Below are positions 22,801 through 29,144 of a stretch of DNA of 64,000 nt, piece after piece; position 1 is the stretch's first letter, and each line of letters starts with the position of its first letter. Under the pieces are notes generated by a model. That model did no database searches, was not told the origin of the DNA, and saw nothing but the letters and a program-made list of their open reading frames with translations. Origin of the DNA: Sinotaia quadrata (Eukaryota; Mollusca; Gastropoda; Architaenioglossa; Viviparidae); the NCBI GenBank assembly GCA_028829895.1, contig CM054178.1:106613558-106677557 (forward strand), read 5' to 3'. Position numbers and translations under genes: made by a program.

Positions 22801-25523
22801 TTAATTAAATCATGTTTAATTGTCACAGCCGAAGAAATGTGCCCAGAGAAAATTAATTTATTTAAATCTATCAGTCTTTCAGCAAGAACAGTTACTCAAA
22901 GAGTTAAGGAGATTGCGTGCAATATCAATAGTCAATTAATTAACAAATCTAACGATTTTGAGTGGTTTTTCTTGACTCTTGATGAATCAACATATATTAC
23001 TGATACTGCTCAGTTGCTACTCTTTTTTAGAGGAGTCAGTGCTGACTTTCAAGTGACTGAAGAATTAGCTTAAATGAGTAGTCTGCATGGAACAACTACT
23101 GGAGAAAATATTTTCCAGGAATTTGAAAACCTTTAATAAAGAACAATCTGAAGTAGAATCAGCTAAAATGTGTTACAAATTATGATGGTAGAAATATGTG
23201 TGGTACAGTGAAAGGATTGGTTGGGCACATTTACAAGGCTTGTGAAACTGCAGGGTGTTCAAAGATAATGGTTATTCATTGTGTTATTCACCAGCAGGTA
23301 CTTTGTGGAAAATATTAGAATCTGTCACGTGTTTTGGAACCAGTTTTGCCGGCAGTGAACTTCATTCACTCTCGCGGTCTGAACCATTCGTCAGTTCTGC
23401 AATTTTTTGTCACAAACAGAAGCTGAATATCCTGACTTGCCCTACCTTACAGCAGTTCGATGTCTCAGCAGTGGTAAAGTTTTATGGCGGTTAATTTTAG
23501 CTCAGAGCAGATATTGAACCTTTTCTTAATAAGAAAAACCGTCCTCAACCACTATTATCAAACACTAAATGACTTTGGAAATTAGCTTTTGCTGCAGATA
23601 TCAAGGGATTTCTTAAACAATTCAATTTAAAACTACAAGGCAAAACAATACCTATATGTGAAACTTATGCTGCAGTAAAATCCTTTCCCAAAGACAGCTG
23701 GCATTGATTGAGTCACAAATCATGTCAAACTGTTTCATGCATCTTCCATGCTGTCAAAAAAGAAGGGAAATCTCCATTTCCACACATTTGCGGTGGAAGT
23801 ATTTTCTGAGCTCAAACTACAGTTCCAGCAGCGTTTTTCAGATCTTGATGCAAGTGTAGAGCACATTTCAATATTTCAAAATCCATATGAATGTAAAATC
23901 GATGAGCTTCCACCTAACCATCAATTGGAAGTGATTAATCTGCAGTGTGATGACACGTTAAAAGCTAAATTTCATGAGAAAACTCATAACAGAATTCTAT
24001 AAATGACTTCCAACTGATGAATTTGCTCAATTAAGATCATATGCCCGGGGATTCATATCTGTATTTGGCAGTACTACCTGTGTGAAAAGACATTTTCAAG
24101 AATGAAATATGTAAAATCTCAATACAGATCAGCATTAACAGTTGAACATTTGGAATCTATTCTGATGATAGGGAGTACTAATTCTGAACCCCAGTTTGGT
24201 GAAATGTGTTCCCCCCAAACACAATTCCATTCATTGCATTAGTAGAGCTGTATTGCAAACAATTGTAAAATATATTCTTTTTTATTATATTTTTTAATTA
24301 TTATTTTGATTATTACAGTATATTTTGTTCAATAAATTTGTAAACTTTGTTTTCTCGCTTTTTATTTAACATAGGTAGGGTATGTAAGAAATATTGAGTT
24401 TGCTCCATGGCTCGCGAAAACAAAAATATTTACTATTTAGCCCTTTATAAAAAAAAAAAATGTTTGCCGACCCTTTAGTTAACTGACTGGTTGAGAGAGA
24501 ATGGACTTAGAAATATTTCATGTATTTTTGCAATTTATATGTTATACTTGCATTTTATGTAGAGATGTATTACGTGAGTACACTATTATTTCTATAAATG
24601 TTTGAACTAAGATGCTTTTATAGAGTAGGCTAAACACTTGACATTGTTTCTAGTGAACCTGTTGATAAAACTGATATGCTGTATTCATTATGCCGTGTAA
24701 ATGATCAGAATCAACATTGTAAAGTAAGCAATGATCAGTCAGACTTGTAAAGTAAAATTATCCACAAGTACAAAGTGCAGCAATAGACAGAAATTGATAT
24801 TTACTATAGGGAGAAGTGCATGATTTTCTTTGACACAAATCATAAATTGCCTATACCGTTAATTGGCTGAAATCATAAATTGCCTATACCGTTATTGGCT
24901 GTCACACAAATCCTAAATTGCCTATACAGTTAACTGGCTGTCACACAAATCATAAATTGCCTATACCGTTAATTGGCTGTCACACAAATCATAAATTGCC
25001 TATACCGTTATTGGCTGTCACACAAATCATAAATTGCCTATACCGTTAACTGGCTGTCACACAAATCATAAATTGCCTATACCGTTAATTGGCTGTCACA
25101 CAAATCATAAATTGCCTATACCGTTAATTGGCTGTCACACAAATCATAAATTGCCCATACCGCTAATTGGCTGTCACACAAATCATAAATTGCCCATACA
25201 CTAATTGGCTGTCACACAAATCATAAATTGCCTCTACCACTAATTGGCTGTCACACAAATCATAAATTGCCCATACCGCTAATTGGCTGTTACACAAATC
25301 ACAAATTGCCCATACCGTTAATTGGTTGTCCATTAGGTGAATAGGTGTTCGGTGAGAATGTTATGGAGTAAGGCGCTGGCGTTGTCTGTTCAGAAAAACC
25401 GTGTGACGGCATCATTTGGTTGCATACTAAAGATTCGTCAGGAGCACCAGAACTTCTGCCCAGAGTGAGAGAGATGGTCAGAGTGAACACGACCACTCCA
25501 AGTAGGACGTGTCTTAGAATCAT
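3389..25523 (-). CDS. FRRS1-like: Reeler-DOMON protein, FRRS1-like (seven coding exons, 3' end outside window)
   Basis: Joining 25316-25523, 21202-21335, 18392-18486, 16356-16512, 15194-15388, 13870-13965 and 3389-3536 (reverse complement) gives 1,033 nt with consistent phases, about 344 residues, open at the 3' end. Visible parts: hydrophobic signal peptide (residues 1-22), Reeler domain (about 28-165, with PSHG near 39-42, FKGFLL at 80-85, FWVNVKS at 156-162), Thr/Pro linker (about 175-198), and DOMON domain (from about 207: CGVTKGCF, AAFGLSSD, GDDSV, FNSYNQGKSN, DGIFSCTF, DKYYIFFA). This architecture is that of FRRS1/SDR2 ferric-chelate reductases, membrane proteins in which a cytochrome b561 domain follows DOMON and carries out transmembrane electron transfer. 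No b561 part was found, so a secreted Reeler-DOMON protein is an alternative. Introns 1 and 6 have been enlarged by transposons. Exons inferred, no transcript seen. Confidence 0.8.
3537..5039. other. Intron 6, part on the 3' side of the retrotransposon
   Basis: No coding signal seen. It contains a GC-richer patch at about 4020-4260 and another at about 4440-4660 that resemble no family I recognise. It ends in the target site CTCAC (5040-5044). Confidence 0.5.
5040..5044. repeat. Target site duplication CTCAC, copy 1
   Basis: Five bases directly outside the LTR; matches 13385-13389 exactly. Five-base duplications are usual for Ty3/gypsy integrases. Confidence 0.9.
5045..6592 (-). repeat. 3' LTR of the retrotransposon
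   Basis: Same sequence as the 5' LTR and preceded on the minus strand by the polypurine tract. An AATAAA on the minus strand (TTTATT at 5061-5066), about 20 bp from the LTR end, is a candidate polyadenylation signal. If used, it could also end transcripts of the host gene, which runs in the same direction. Confidence 0.95.
6593..6605 (-). other. Polypurine tract
   Basis: AAAAGCAAGGGGG on the minus strand directly abuts the 3' LTR start (TGTCACAG). It is purine-only except for one C, and placed where plus-strand DNA synthesis is primed in LTR retrotransposons. Confidence 0.85.
6816..11216 (-). CDS. gag-pol: Gag-Pol polyprotein, order Gag-PR-INT-RT-RNase H
   Basis: One open frame of 1,466 codons with a good start context (AAAATGG). 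Residues 28-128: charged coiled coil with repeated EAKRIAADA-type blocks. About 155-325: Gag capsid-like region. 380-393: zinc knuckle C380-C383-H388-C393. 430-505: aspartic protease, LLDTGC at 429-434 and ILGC at 496-499. 618-658: integrase zinc finger H618, H625, C655, C658. Integrase core D688, D748, E784 (35 residues between the last two), then a GPF module at 925-927. About 1040-1250: reverse transcriptase with CVDYRKLN, D1139 and FMDD (1201-1204). About 1345-1465: RNase H with D1352, E1393, D1418, D1461. The protein ends straight after RNase H. Ordinary Ty3/gypsy elements place integrase last; here it precedes RT, as in Gmr1-type elements. All catalytic residues sought are present, so it is probably active. 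No gag/pol frameshift. Confidence 0.95.
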   Translation of the reverse strand: MDRKQVIEDLKEAGIMIGYQGDELTSYIKTELEKAEKAEKERVEKADKERQEIEREERIANRELKKLEAEKLAETEAKRIAADAEAKRLEAERLADIETKRIAADTEAKRIAADAEIKRLEWEVKKLEVTNPNRDRRSSGDSRSSDGNNHSRIENIIPKINMVPFDENKDQIDAYLKTFEKLARATNIPAEHWAINLSGLLQGSAKNEFNKLSDSESDNYDTVKAALLKRYKLTADTYRRKFKQATKASSETHAQYIRRVADLFQRWIDLAETPQTYAGLRDEMVKDHILGSYKSDLLIHLAIREKSTLEEIGNAADRFDDAHSQFSNAHANNKSRPNEPQTRKDKKNDGKAPNERDDKTSKPDTKNKSDKQKDKKNLACYTCGDSGHFSRTCPEKKTAKVYAVESHTPKTEKSNRTPVQANGHDTIALLDTGCELDAIVNASLVNRTDYTGETISVTFANGEQDILPVAEVSIVSDFVEGTVKAAVMENSPHDVILGCKYVLPCKKQTSTEPPLVNAVTRAASSKDKSVTAPMSAAPAVDKATVSEIKILQAEDETLDKLRRQAVLVSDVNTDDSNKKACIILKKGLLYRYSKVGDEFRKQLVVPQTKRNDVLRLGHESLFGAHMGVQKTTSRITSEFYWPDITADIRRFVLSCDTCQRTQSKNSIRPAPLGEPELISEPYKRVALDLIGPIIPTSTRGNRYVLTTIDYATRFADAVPLKNIDTETVAEALFGLWSRVGIPTEILTDQGSQFIGNVMKEVNRLLSIKHLTCTPYHPQANGLIEKYNGTLKTALKKLATDKPKDWDRYIPALLFAYREVPQSSTGFSPFELLYGRTVRGPMMILKALWTDEKTDDEVKTTYTYVTDLRNRLETIGKIARENLTIAQSRQAEYYNKHTKPREFEVDDKVLLLLPEAHNKLQMKWKGPFVVTAKLGGLNYKVQTGKREKIFHVNLLKKYISREDQTTQADFVVATIVTEDEGDTDCVTGTLPNCPLQTDETVKDVRVNEALTERQKKEVNELLNEFSSTLTDKPGLTDLIEFSLKLTDNKPIRLKPYPLPHAKIDDVRREIKTMLDLGVIEKTDSAYGSPIVLIKKRDNSFRFCVDYRKLNQVTEFCAEPLPDPDLIFTKLANAHYYTKIDLSRGFWQIKVKDTDRHILAFTTPVGNYTWKVMPFGVSNAPSIFSKMMRSLLEPLYGRGVENFMDDLILGTQTWEEHLTLLRDVLARLKQANLTARPTKCEIAQFSLDFLGHKLSHGTMSPSEAKIAQLKDTSQPLTKTQVRSFLGLANYYRKFVPDFSAIACPLTDLTRKNMPTKVVWTDACQNAFDILKSRLTSDLVVKLPDLTKPFLLRTDASNTGLGAVLLQEHNDTKHPVAYASRKLTTTEQKYSTSEKECLAIVWAIKKFENYLYGKTFVIECDHQPLAFLGQAQFTNSRLMRWSLFLTQYDANIHYIKGSLNVGADYMSRA
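11217..11836 (-). other. Leader between 5' LTR and gag-pol
   Basis: About 620 bp of noncoding element sequence holding the presumed primer site at its LTR end and a short GAAC/CGAA tetranucleotide run near 11743-11756. No frame of note; packaging signals cannot be read by eye. Confidence 0.6.
11814..11832 (-). other. Presumed primer binding site
   Basis: On the minus strand, four bases after the 5' LTR, the sequence reads TGGGTCGTCGCGGGATTGA. It starts with TGG, the complement of a tRNA CCA end, and the ATTGA part would pair with a T-loop. I could not assign the tRNA. Confidence 0.5.
11837..13384 (-). repeat. 5' LTR of the retrotransposon
   Basis: Direct copy of 5045-6592; every segment compared by eye was identical and the lengths are equal. 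It begins TGTCACAGTC and ends GTAACA on the minus strand. It should hold the promoter. A TATATAT run near 13160-13170 is a candidate TATA box, not proven. Confidence 0.95.
13385..13389. repeat. Target site duplication CTCAC, copy 2
   Basis: Partner of 5040-5044. An unchanged duplicate agrees with a recent insertion. Confidence 0.9.
13390..13869. other. Intron 6, part on the 5' side of the retrotransposon
   Basis: About 480 bp between the target duplicate and exon 6. A 61-codon plus-strand frame (13574-13759) resembles nothing known and is probably chance. Confidence 0.5.
13870..13965 (-). CDS. Coding exon 6: middle of DOMON domain
   Basis: 96 nt between TATTTGTTCAG and AACTCG|GTATGT, exactly 32 codons, phase 0 both ends. 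Codes GDDSVTECV, VNVFNSYNQGKSNS and RIN, matching the 'GdDsv.eC...vynsyN.gk.N' part of FRRS1 DOMON domains. It lies about 480 bp from the retrotransposon, on the 5' side relative to the gene. Confidence 0.8.
13966..14558. other. Intron 5, exon-6 side
   Basis: AT-rich intron sequence with TTTTA runs; nothing else recognised. Confidence 0.5.
14559..14902 (+). repeat. (GAAA)n microsatellite with GATT/GGTT interruptions
   Basis: About 340 bp of GAAA units broken at intervals by GATTGAAA or GGTTGAAA variants, so a higher-order pattern is present. In the host gene's RNA it is a (UUUC)n pyrimidine tract in intron 5. The open frames over it (FLSFFLSFF and KERKKERK) are artefacts. Confidence 0.95.
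14903..15193. other. Intron 5, exon-5 side
   Basis: About 290 bp between the GAAA tract and the donor of exon 5. Nothing recognised. Confidence 0.5.
15194..15388 (-). CDS. Coding exon 5: first half of DOMON domain
   Basis: Acceptor TTTCTCTCGCAG and donor GAAATG|GTCTGT (a weaker donor). 195 nt, phase 0 at both ends, residues 199-263. Contains CGVTKGCFSNCPGDC, a WTSSPTSD turn, and RYAAFGLSSDIEM, typical of the DOMON opening in FRRS1 proteins, where cysteines pair and the AFGLS segment is a core strand. The Met of DIEM is at the position that commonly serves as a haem axial ligand in DOMON domains (inference). Confidence 0.82.
15389..16280. other. Intron 4
   Basis: AT-rich intron without recognised features. 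The minus-strand frame 15599-15817 is probably chance. Confidence 0.5.
16281..16330 (+). repeat. (AC)n microsatellite beside the exon-4 donor
   Basis: About 50 bp of AC repeats followed by ATATATAG. In the sense RNA it is a (GU)n run starting about 25 nt after the exon-4 5' splice site. Confidence 0.95.
16356..16512 (-). CDS. Coding exon 4: end of Reeler domain and Thr/Pro linker
   Basis: Acceptor TTAACTTCAG and donor CCTCCT|GTGAGT. Residues 147-198: ATVVQQLNTFWVNVKS closes the Reeler fold, followed by a Ser/Cys turn and a linker with two TTTTQPP blocks, likely O-glycosylated. In the sense RNA a long (GU)n run begins about 25 nt past the donor. The longer open frame running through here into the CA repeat is an artefact. 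Confidence 0.8.
16821..16890 (+). repeat. (CA)n microsatellite in intron 3
   Basis: CA repeats with ATACGCACG variation on one side and a CGCGCGTGCGCGCG alternating purine-pyrimidine stretch on the other, a sequence able to adopt Z-DNA. Confidence 0.95.
17020..18150. other. Compositionally distinct island in intron 3, possible transposon relic
   Basis: This block is richer in G+C and in CA/GA dinucleotides than its surroundings and has several medium open frames on both strands (for example minus 17233-17595). The plus strand suggests a basic, Asn/Thr/Lys-rich product. It could be the 5' part of a decayed LINE-like element, but no RT, endonuclease or zinc-knuckle motif is visible, so the family is unknown. 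Confidence 0.3.
18392..18486 (-). CDS. Coding exon 3: Reeler domain, C-terminal part
   Basis: Short 95-nt exon between CTTTTACAG and TTTAG|GTAAAT. It codes SHAITHTTSTSRSSVTVQW and then a Pro/Thr turn and GPLEF, matching the 'THs...VtvtWtaP...g.l.F' stretch of Reeler domains. It leaves two bases (AG) that join A of exon 4 to make Arg146. It was found because the neighbouring exons required it; it is too short to stand out as an open frame. Confidence 0.8.
18769..18868 (+). repeat. Tandem repeat, 36 bp, about 2.8 copies
   Basis: Unit built on CAATTAATACATTTTGATTG followed by TGATAAGTAAAA; adjacent copies differ at a few bases. Confidence 0.9.
19419..19560 (+). mobile_element. hAT (Charlie-like) terminal fragment
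   Basis: CAGTGATTCTCAAACT followed by TTGATGTCGCGGACCGG closely resembles the terminal sequence of Charlie-type hAT elements (CAGTGGTTCTCAAACTTTT...GCGGACC). No matching inverted end or 8-bp duplication was found, so it is a truncated or decayed copy; its right limit is a guess. Confidence 0.5.
21202..21335 (-). CDS. Coding exon 2: Reeler domain core
   Basis: Acceptor TGTTTTAG before 21335 and donor TTCT|GTAAGA after 21202. The 134 nt translate as residues 70-114 with FKGFLLTAR and SNIGTF, the characteristic Reeler segment, and end in IICS (phase 0). Both neighbouring exons join in frame. Confidence 0.82.
21336..21740. other. Intron 1, exon-2 side
   Basis: AT-rich sequence with ACTAGTACT-type short palindromes at about 21635-21685. 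Nothing coding. Confidence 0.5.
21752..21910 (+). repeat. Interspersed repeat family B, copy 1
   Basis: GTAAATTTGCCTATCCCTAC, TGTCAAAGTGACCCAACTTT and GGGCACTCCTT recur in the same order at 51370-51590 (reversed) and in part at 48305-48430. Noncoding; class unknown, perhaps a SINE or small DNA element. Confidence 0.7.
22079..22086. repeat. hAT target site duplication AGTTAACT, copy 1
   Basis: Eight-base duplicate, the length made by hAT transposases; partner at 24477-24484. The site is a perfect palindrome around GTTAAC. Confidence 0.9.
22087..24476 (+). mobile_element. hAT transposon in intron 1, degraded
   Basis: 2,390 bp with terminal inverted repeats CAGGGGTTGGCAAAC (left) and the complement of AAAGGGTCGGCAAAC (right), 12 of 15 matching, flanked by the perfect 8-bp duplicate AGTTAACT. 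Left end continues into ACGGCCCACGGGCCAAATCC, typical of Charlie-type hAT ends. It carries a broken transposase gene on the plus strand and a poly(A) signal AATAAA at 24331. It lies antisense to the host gene. Confidence 0.93.
22433..24242 (+). pseudogene. hAT transposase pseudogene (BED finger, SCAND3/ZBED-like)
   Basis: Reading across three frames gives a nearly complete transposase: start MSLSK; a BED-type finger with CLLCNDT and HHYRTKHS; GKPFTDGELIKSCL; TLDEST with the catalytic-region Asp; ACETAGCSK-like and IHCVIHQQVLCGK; QQRFSDLDASVEHISIFQNP; and a C-terminal hAT dimerisation region with a VFGST...LCEKTFSRMKYVKS pattern. Internal stops (the first five codons in, at TGA 22448) and several frameshifts break it. 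Longest intact pieces are 22705-23073 and 23748-24002. Similar proteins persist in animals as SCAND3, ZBED and GTF2IRD2 domains. It cannot make transposase. Confidence 0.88.
24477..24484. repeat. hAT target site duplication AGTTAACT, copy 2
   Basis: Exact match to 22079-22086. Confidence 0.9.
24485..24830. other. Intron 1 between hAT element and minisatellite
   Basis: No feature recognised. Confidence 0.5.
24831..25330 (-). repeat. 39-bp minisatellite made from the exon-1 splice donor
   Basis: Thirteen copies of a 38-39 bp unit (plus strand CATAAATTGCCTATACCGTT then AATTGGCTGTCACACAAAT). The last copy, at the exon side, contains the true boundary of coding exon 1 (AATTAACG|GTATGG on the minus strand, donor at 25315). 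The intronic copies keep AATTAACG|GTATAG or close variants. Copies nearest the exon (CCCATACCG) are most like the exon copy, distal ones have CCTATACCG, which suggests outward expansion from the exon edge. Confidence 0.93.
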
Positions 25524-25541
25524 ACTTGTGTTTTCAATAAA
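25316..25541 (-). CDS. Coding exon 1: signal peptide and start of Reeler domain
   Basis: Acceptor TTTTACAG precedes 25541; the ATG is at 25523-25521 after an 18-nt untranslated lead. The frame codes a basic then hydrophobic stretch (MILRHVLLGVVVFTLTISLT) and then the Reeler start, with a Cys at residue 34, PSHG at 39-42 and an APYSI segment. The exon ends in phase 1 at AACG|GTATGG, and the G is completed by TT of exon 2 to give Val70. The donor lies inside the terminal copy of a 39-bp tandem array (see 24831-25330), so copies of this donor recur in the intron. Confidence 0.8.
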
Positions 25542-26780
25542 CTGTAAAATGAATATTCAAAATAAAATGTCAGAGAATAAATTAATTTATAAAGTATTTG
25601 AAATGCATCTGACAGTTTATTGTTTTGCAAAAACCGTTCTAGAAACCTTAAAATGTGCATATTTACTAAATTATTGGGAAATAAAATATTATAAGAAACT
25701 TTAAATCCCCACCATAAAAATTAGAAAAAGCATATATGAACCCTATAAGTAGCATCGTTAAAGAAAATAAATAATCAGTGATTATCAGTTTTAAAATAAG
25801 ATACTTTAAAATGTGGGCAATGCATTCTGCCGACAATCATCTACATTTAAACTGATTATCACAACTGAGGTCTGGCATGATTCATTGTAAAAAAAAAATA
25901 CAAACAGTACCCTACCTTTACAGTCACAAAAGTGCATCACAACTAACAAACAGATTTAATTTTAGCAATATCACGACACCAACCACCAGTCCTTACTGGT
26001 TTCAAATAATGTATGTGGTCTACCCCTTGTAGTCTGTGTAAAAGAACCAAATTACAGAAGCCCCTTTCCAGCTTGGTTAAAAAGCATAATGAAATCATAC
26101 TGGAGTAAAACTACTCACTAATACCAACTCTTTTTACATACATAAAATCATAATGAAATCATACTGGAGTAAAACTACTCACTAATACCAACTCTCTTTA
26201 CATACATAAAATCATAATGAAATCATACTGGTGTAAAACTACTTACTAATATCAACTCTCTTTACATACATAAAATAACGCATTGATATCAAATCATTTT
26301 TTATATTGGTGGAAAGTAATGTTTTGATGACAACCAACTGTTTGATTACACCAAAGTAAAATAAAGCAATTTCGATGTTACACGTTCCTTCGATATAGTT
26401 CTCTCTGGGCAAGGGATGATTTCTGCTCATTATCTTATTCAGTCAATTAATTTAGAGACAAAAATATTATTTTAGTAACCTTGTCAGCTCGAAATCAATG
26501 TTATAGTATGAACAAGCATGAACTAATAGTATATATGGCCTTTCTATGATAATAAACTTCCGTGTAATATACCTCTACAGGGAGGACAACATAATTTACT
26601 GTAGTAGAGTTTGGTAATAGCTTATAAATGTGACAAATGCAAGGGTAAGATCACTTTCACCCGTATGTGCATTTATCCACGAGATAAATCACTTTATGAA
26701 GACTGTATTTATACTAGTTATAATATGGCAGTATAAATATGGTCACGGTCAAGTATTAGTTCTACATTAAATTCACTTAC
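25542..26780. other. Presumed intron between the untranslated exon and coding exon 1
   Basis: AT-rich, noncoding, with the 64-bp array at 26085-26276. Its limits follow from the donor at 26779-26780 and the acceptor at 25542-25543. Confidence 0.5.
26085..26276 (+). repeat. Tandem repeat, 64 bp, 3 copies
   Basis: Unit starts CATAATGAAATCATACTGGA and ends with CATACATAAAAT; periods at 26085, 26149 and 26213. Confidence 0.92.
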
Positions 26781-26830
26781 CTACTTAACTTCTGGCAGTC
26801 AGTGTAGAAACGATATGTGACGTCACGCTT
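26781..26830 (-). promoter_or_regulatory. Putative promoter and noncoding first exon of the Reeler-DOMON gene
   Basis: A strong donor, AAGTAG|GTAAGTG, ends a possible 5' untranslated exon at 26781. Just upstream in the gene's direction is a perfect CRE palindrome, TGACGTCA, at 26818-26825. A spliced untranslated exon is needed because coding exon 1 begins with a good acceptor 18 nt before its ATG. The start site itself cannot be read from the sequence. Confidence 0.45.
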
Positions 26831-26929
26831 ATTAACTTACACGGCCGAAAAACTACACACACTATACTGACTTATTCATTAAGACTTAATTCCTGCATCA
26901 TCTACATCTCATCACACACAACATCGATA

Positions 26930-27580
26930 TTTGCTCTTGGAAGTCAGAAAGTTTAATAGAAAGATCTATGTGGTGAGTAAATCCTGGTTTATCAGTCAAC
27001 ACATCTAACAGGTCACTTACCTTCCCTTTAAGTTCACTTGGCAATTCTGGATTAATATTCACATCCTTGCTTGTTTAGTCGTTCTTAGAGAGCAACTGAG
27101 AACAGTGTTGACCGCACTTGCTCCCCACCCCTCTTTAGGACAACAGTAACTACAACTAAGTCGGCATCTGCTGGTTTTATCGTGTCAATCAAATAATTTG
27201 GTGCAATCTTTAACTGGCTCATCAATGAGTAGGATGTAACCTAAGGCACAACTCGATGAGCAGTTTGAGACGTAGTTTATATAGCTTGTATCAAATGATA
27301 GCACAAACCCACATACATCTTTATACATCCATAGCCAGCGAAATTCGCGACGCACATGAGCGAGAGATTTCTCTTTCACTAAGTGTGTACCAAGTAAGAC
27401 AAACTCCCCGCCCCTCCTAAAGTAAAAGTAGAGACTACCTTTCTTTAACAATCTCAAATCTCAATTTCCGTTCTTTTTCTCATATTGATGTCGCCAGTTC
27501 GCACAGCTTGGTTAATGTCTCATCATCTACTTGTATCTTCTGTACTCTGCCAATTCAGTGTTTTAGACTCCAGGTGTTGT
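26930..27580 (-). pseudogene. Decayed Gmr1-like gag-pol fragment
   Basis: The minus strand carries pieces alignable by eye to the intact element's protein in the same order. First VDDETLTKL (compare AEDETLDKL, residue 553). Then KKGSLY...GEF and, without gaps, GTHLVKEKS...EFRW...FVLSFDT, matching the integrase zinc-finger region (residues 623-657; the finger Cys is Phe here). After a deletion of the integrase core come ADADLVVVTVV (compare QADFVVATIV, residue 966) and LTDKPGFTHHIDLSIKLSD (compare LTDKPGLTDLIEFSLKLTD, residue 1028), the lead-in to RT. Stops and frameshifts break it. It is not expressed as an enzyme but confirms the integrase-before-RT order in a second, older insertion. Confidence 0.75.
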
Positions 27581-28589
27581 TCCGATGGTGTAGCCTGAGG
27601 CTGATTTGCTTGAGGCCGTTTTATTGCTTTCATCTCTAGTGGATATTTCAGAATTTCAATGTGGCAATAAATAACAACATTCTAAACTAAGAGCATGAGT
27701 ACAATTGTGCAAAAATACAGCTGCCCGCATTTCACTGTTCACATATTCTGATTTCCACTATCTTGACTACAGGTAAAGTATTTCAGGCATCATTGGTGAA
27801 TGTAATCTGTACGATCTCCACTATATAACTATCTTGACTACAGGTAAAGTATTTCAGGCATCATTAGTGAATGTAATATGTACGATCTCCACTATATAAC
27901 TATCTTGACTACAGGTAAAGTATTTCAGGCATCATTGGTGAATGTAATATGTACGAACTCCACTATATAACTATCTGGACTGACGAAATATGCATCATAG
28001 TCACCACCTGTGTGTAGCAGTGCGGCACACCATTTCTCTTACACCACTCTGTCGACACACTCTGTCTTTGACTACTTCTTTCATCACTGAGTAGACTCGG
28101 TTGTCAGTGGTACGTTGTTTTCAATGTCTTGGTTCCATGACAACTAAGTTGTTTACATGTATGTGTAGGGGAGCAGTCAGCATGCTCTGATTACTTCTCT
28201 TTCTGGATATTTCTTTTTTCCTCTTTTATGTTAGCATTGTTCTGCTTTTGCTCCTAACTTTCATTCTGCCTATCATCCTCCATTCACAGTGACCATATTT
28301 TATTTATACTAGAATACGCTTGTCTTGTTCTCACTTTCTCATAAGTGAAACTCCACTTGTTTAAGGTTTTTAAAGTTCCTTTCCATAACAAAAATGAGAG
28401 TTATGGTTTTTGTATGTCCCTATCTCTAATTCTTTGTCTACTTTATCTACTACTCCATTGTAGTTATCTTTGCCTTCCCGCCAACTCCATCCACTTATTA
28501 AAAGGGAAACACATGGAATTGACAGTTATAATGTAAACAATAAACTTATGGCTTTGTTATGCAAAGGCTACTTACTTCGCCTATACAAA
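27581..28589. other. Intergenic, with 71-bp array
   Basis: Apart from the array at 27758-27977 nothing is recognised. The 63-codon plus frame at 28345-28536 is hydrophobic but without support. Confidence 0.5.
27758..27977 (+). repeat. Tandem repeat, 71 bp, about 3 copies
   Basis: Unit starts CTATCTTGACTACAGGTAAA, then GTATTTCAGGCATCATT; starts at 27758, 27829 and 27900. Confidence 0.92.
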
Positions 28590-29110
28590 GTTATGTAGAA
28601 ACTATTATTGCTTATCTCTAATAACTCCATTTCTGTTCTCTGATAAGAACTATCCTGTGATTTGTATTGACACTAATCTATTGAATTGTGTGTTAGGATA
28701 TAAGACTGTGTAGACATAATTATTCGAATATGGTTTCAGGGAAATCTTGATGTCAATAATTCATTTTTATTGTATTTGTTATATGTATATTTCATTGTTG
28801 ATTTAATAAATTTGATTTAATAAATTTATTGACCATCTTACACATATTGATAACCTTATGTTAGAGAAGAAAGTGGGTGGATGGGGGCTCGCTAAATATA
28901 GATTAAAAGACGGATTTATTTTCTCCATTGTTATTAATTCCCCCCCTTTTGCAGAAATATTGTGTGATGGTAAATGTTTATCTTTAATGTTGTGGAAGAG
29001 AGAAAACGTTTACAGTGCCCACATATCCGGCAAGTGAGAGAGACATGTGGTGTCTTCTGGAGAATTATTAATAACATAAATTTATATTCTCATCACTTGT
29101 AATTAGTTAT
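28590..29110 (+). repeat. Interspersed repeat family A, copy 1
   Basis: Begins ATTGCTTATCTCTAATAACT, passes ATTTAATAAATTTATTGACC, GGGGCTCGCTAAATATAGAT, AGAGAGAAAACGTTTACAG and ends near TCTCATCACTTGTAATTAGT. The same blocks in the same order occur at 34446-34960 and, more diverged, at the other family A copies. Noncoding; possibly a solo LTR or a non-autonomous element. Confidence 0.8.
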
Positions 29111-29144
29111 GGATGATTAGATAATTATAATAATAACCATTAAC

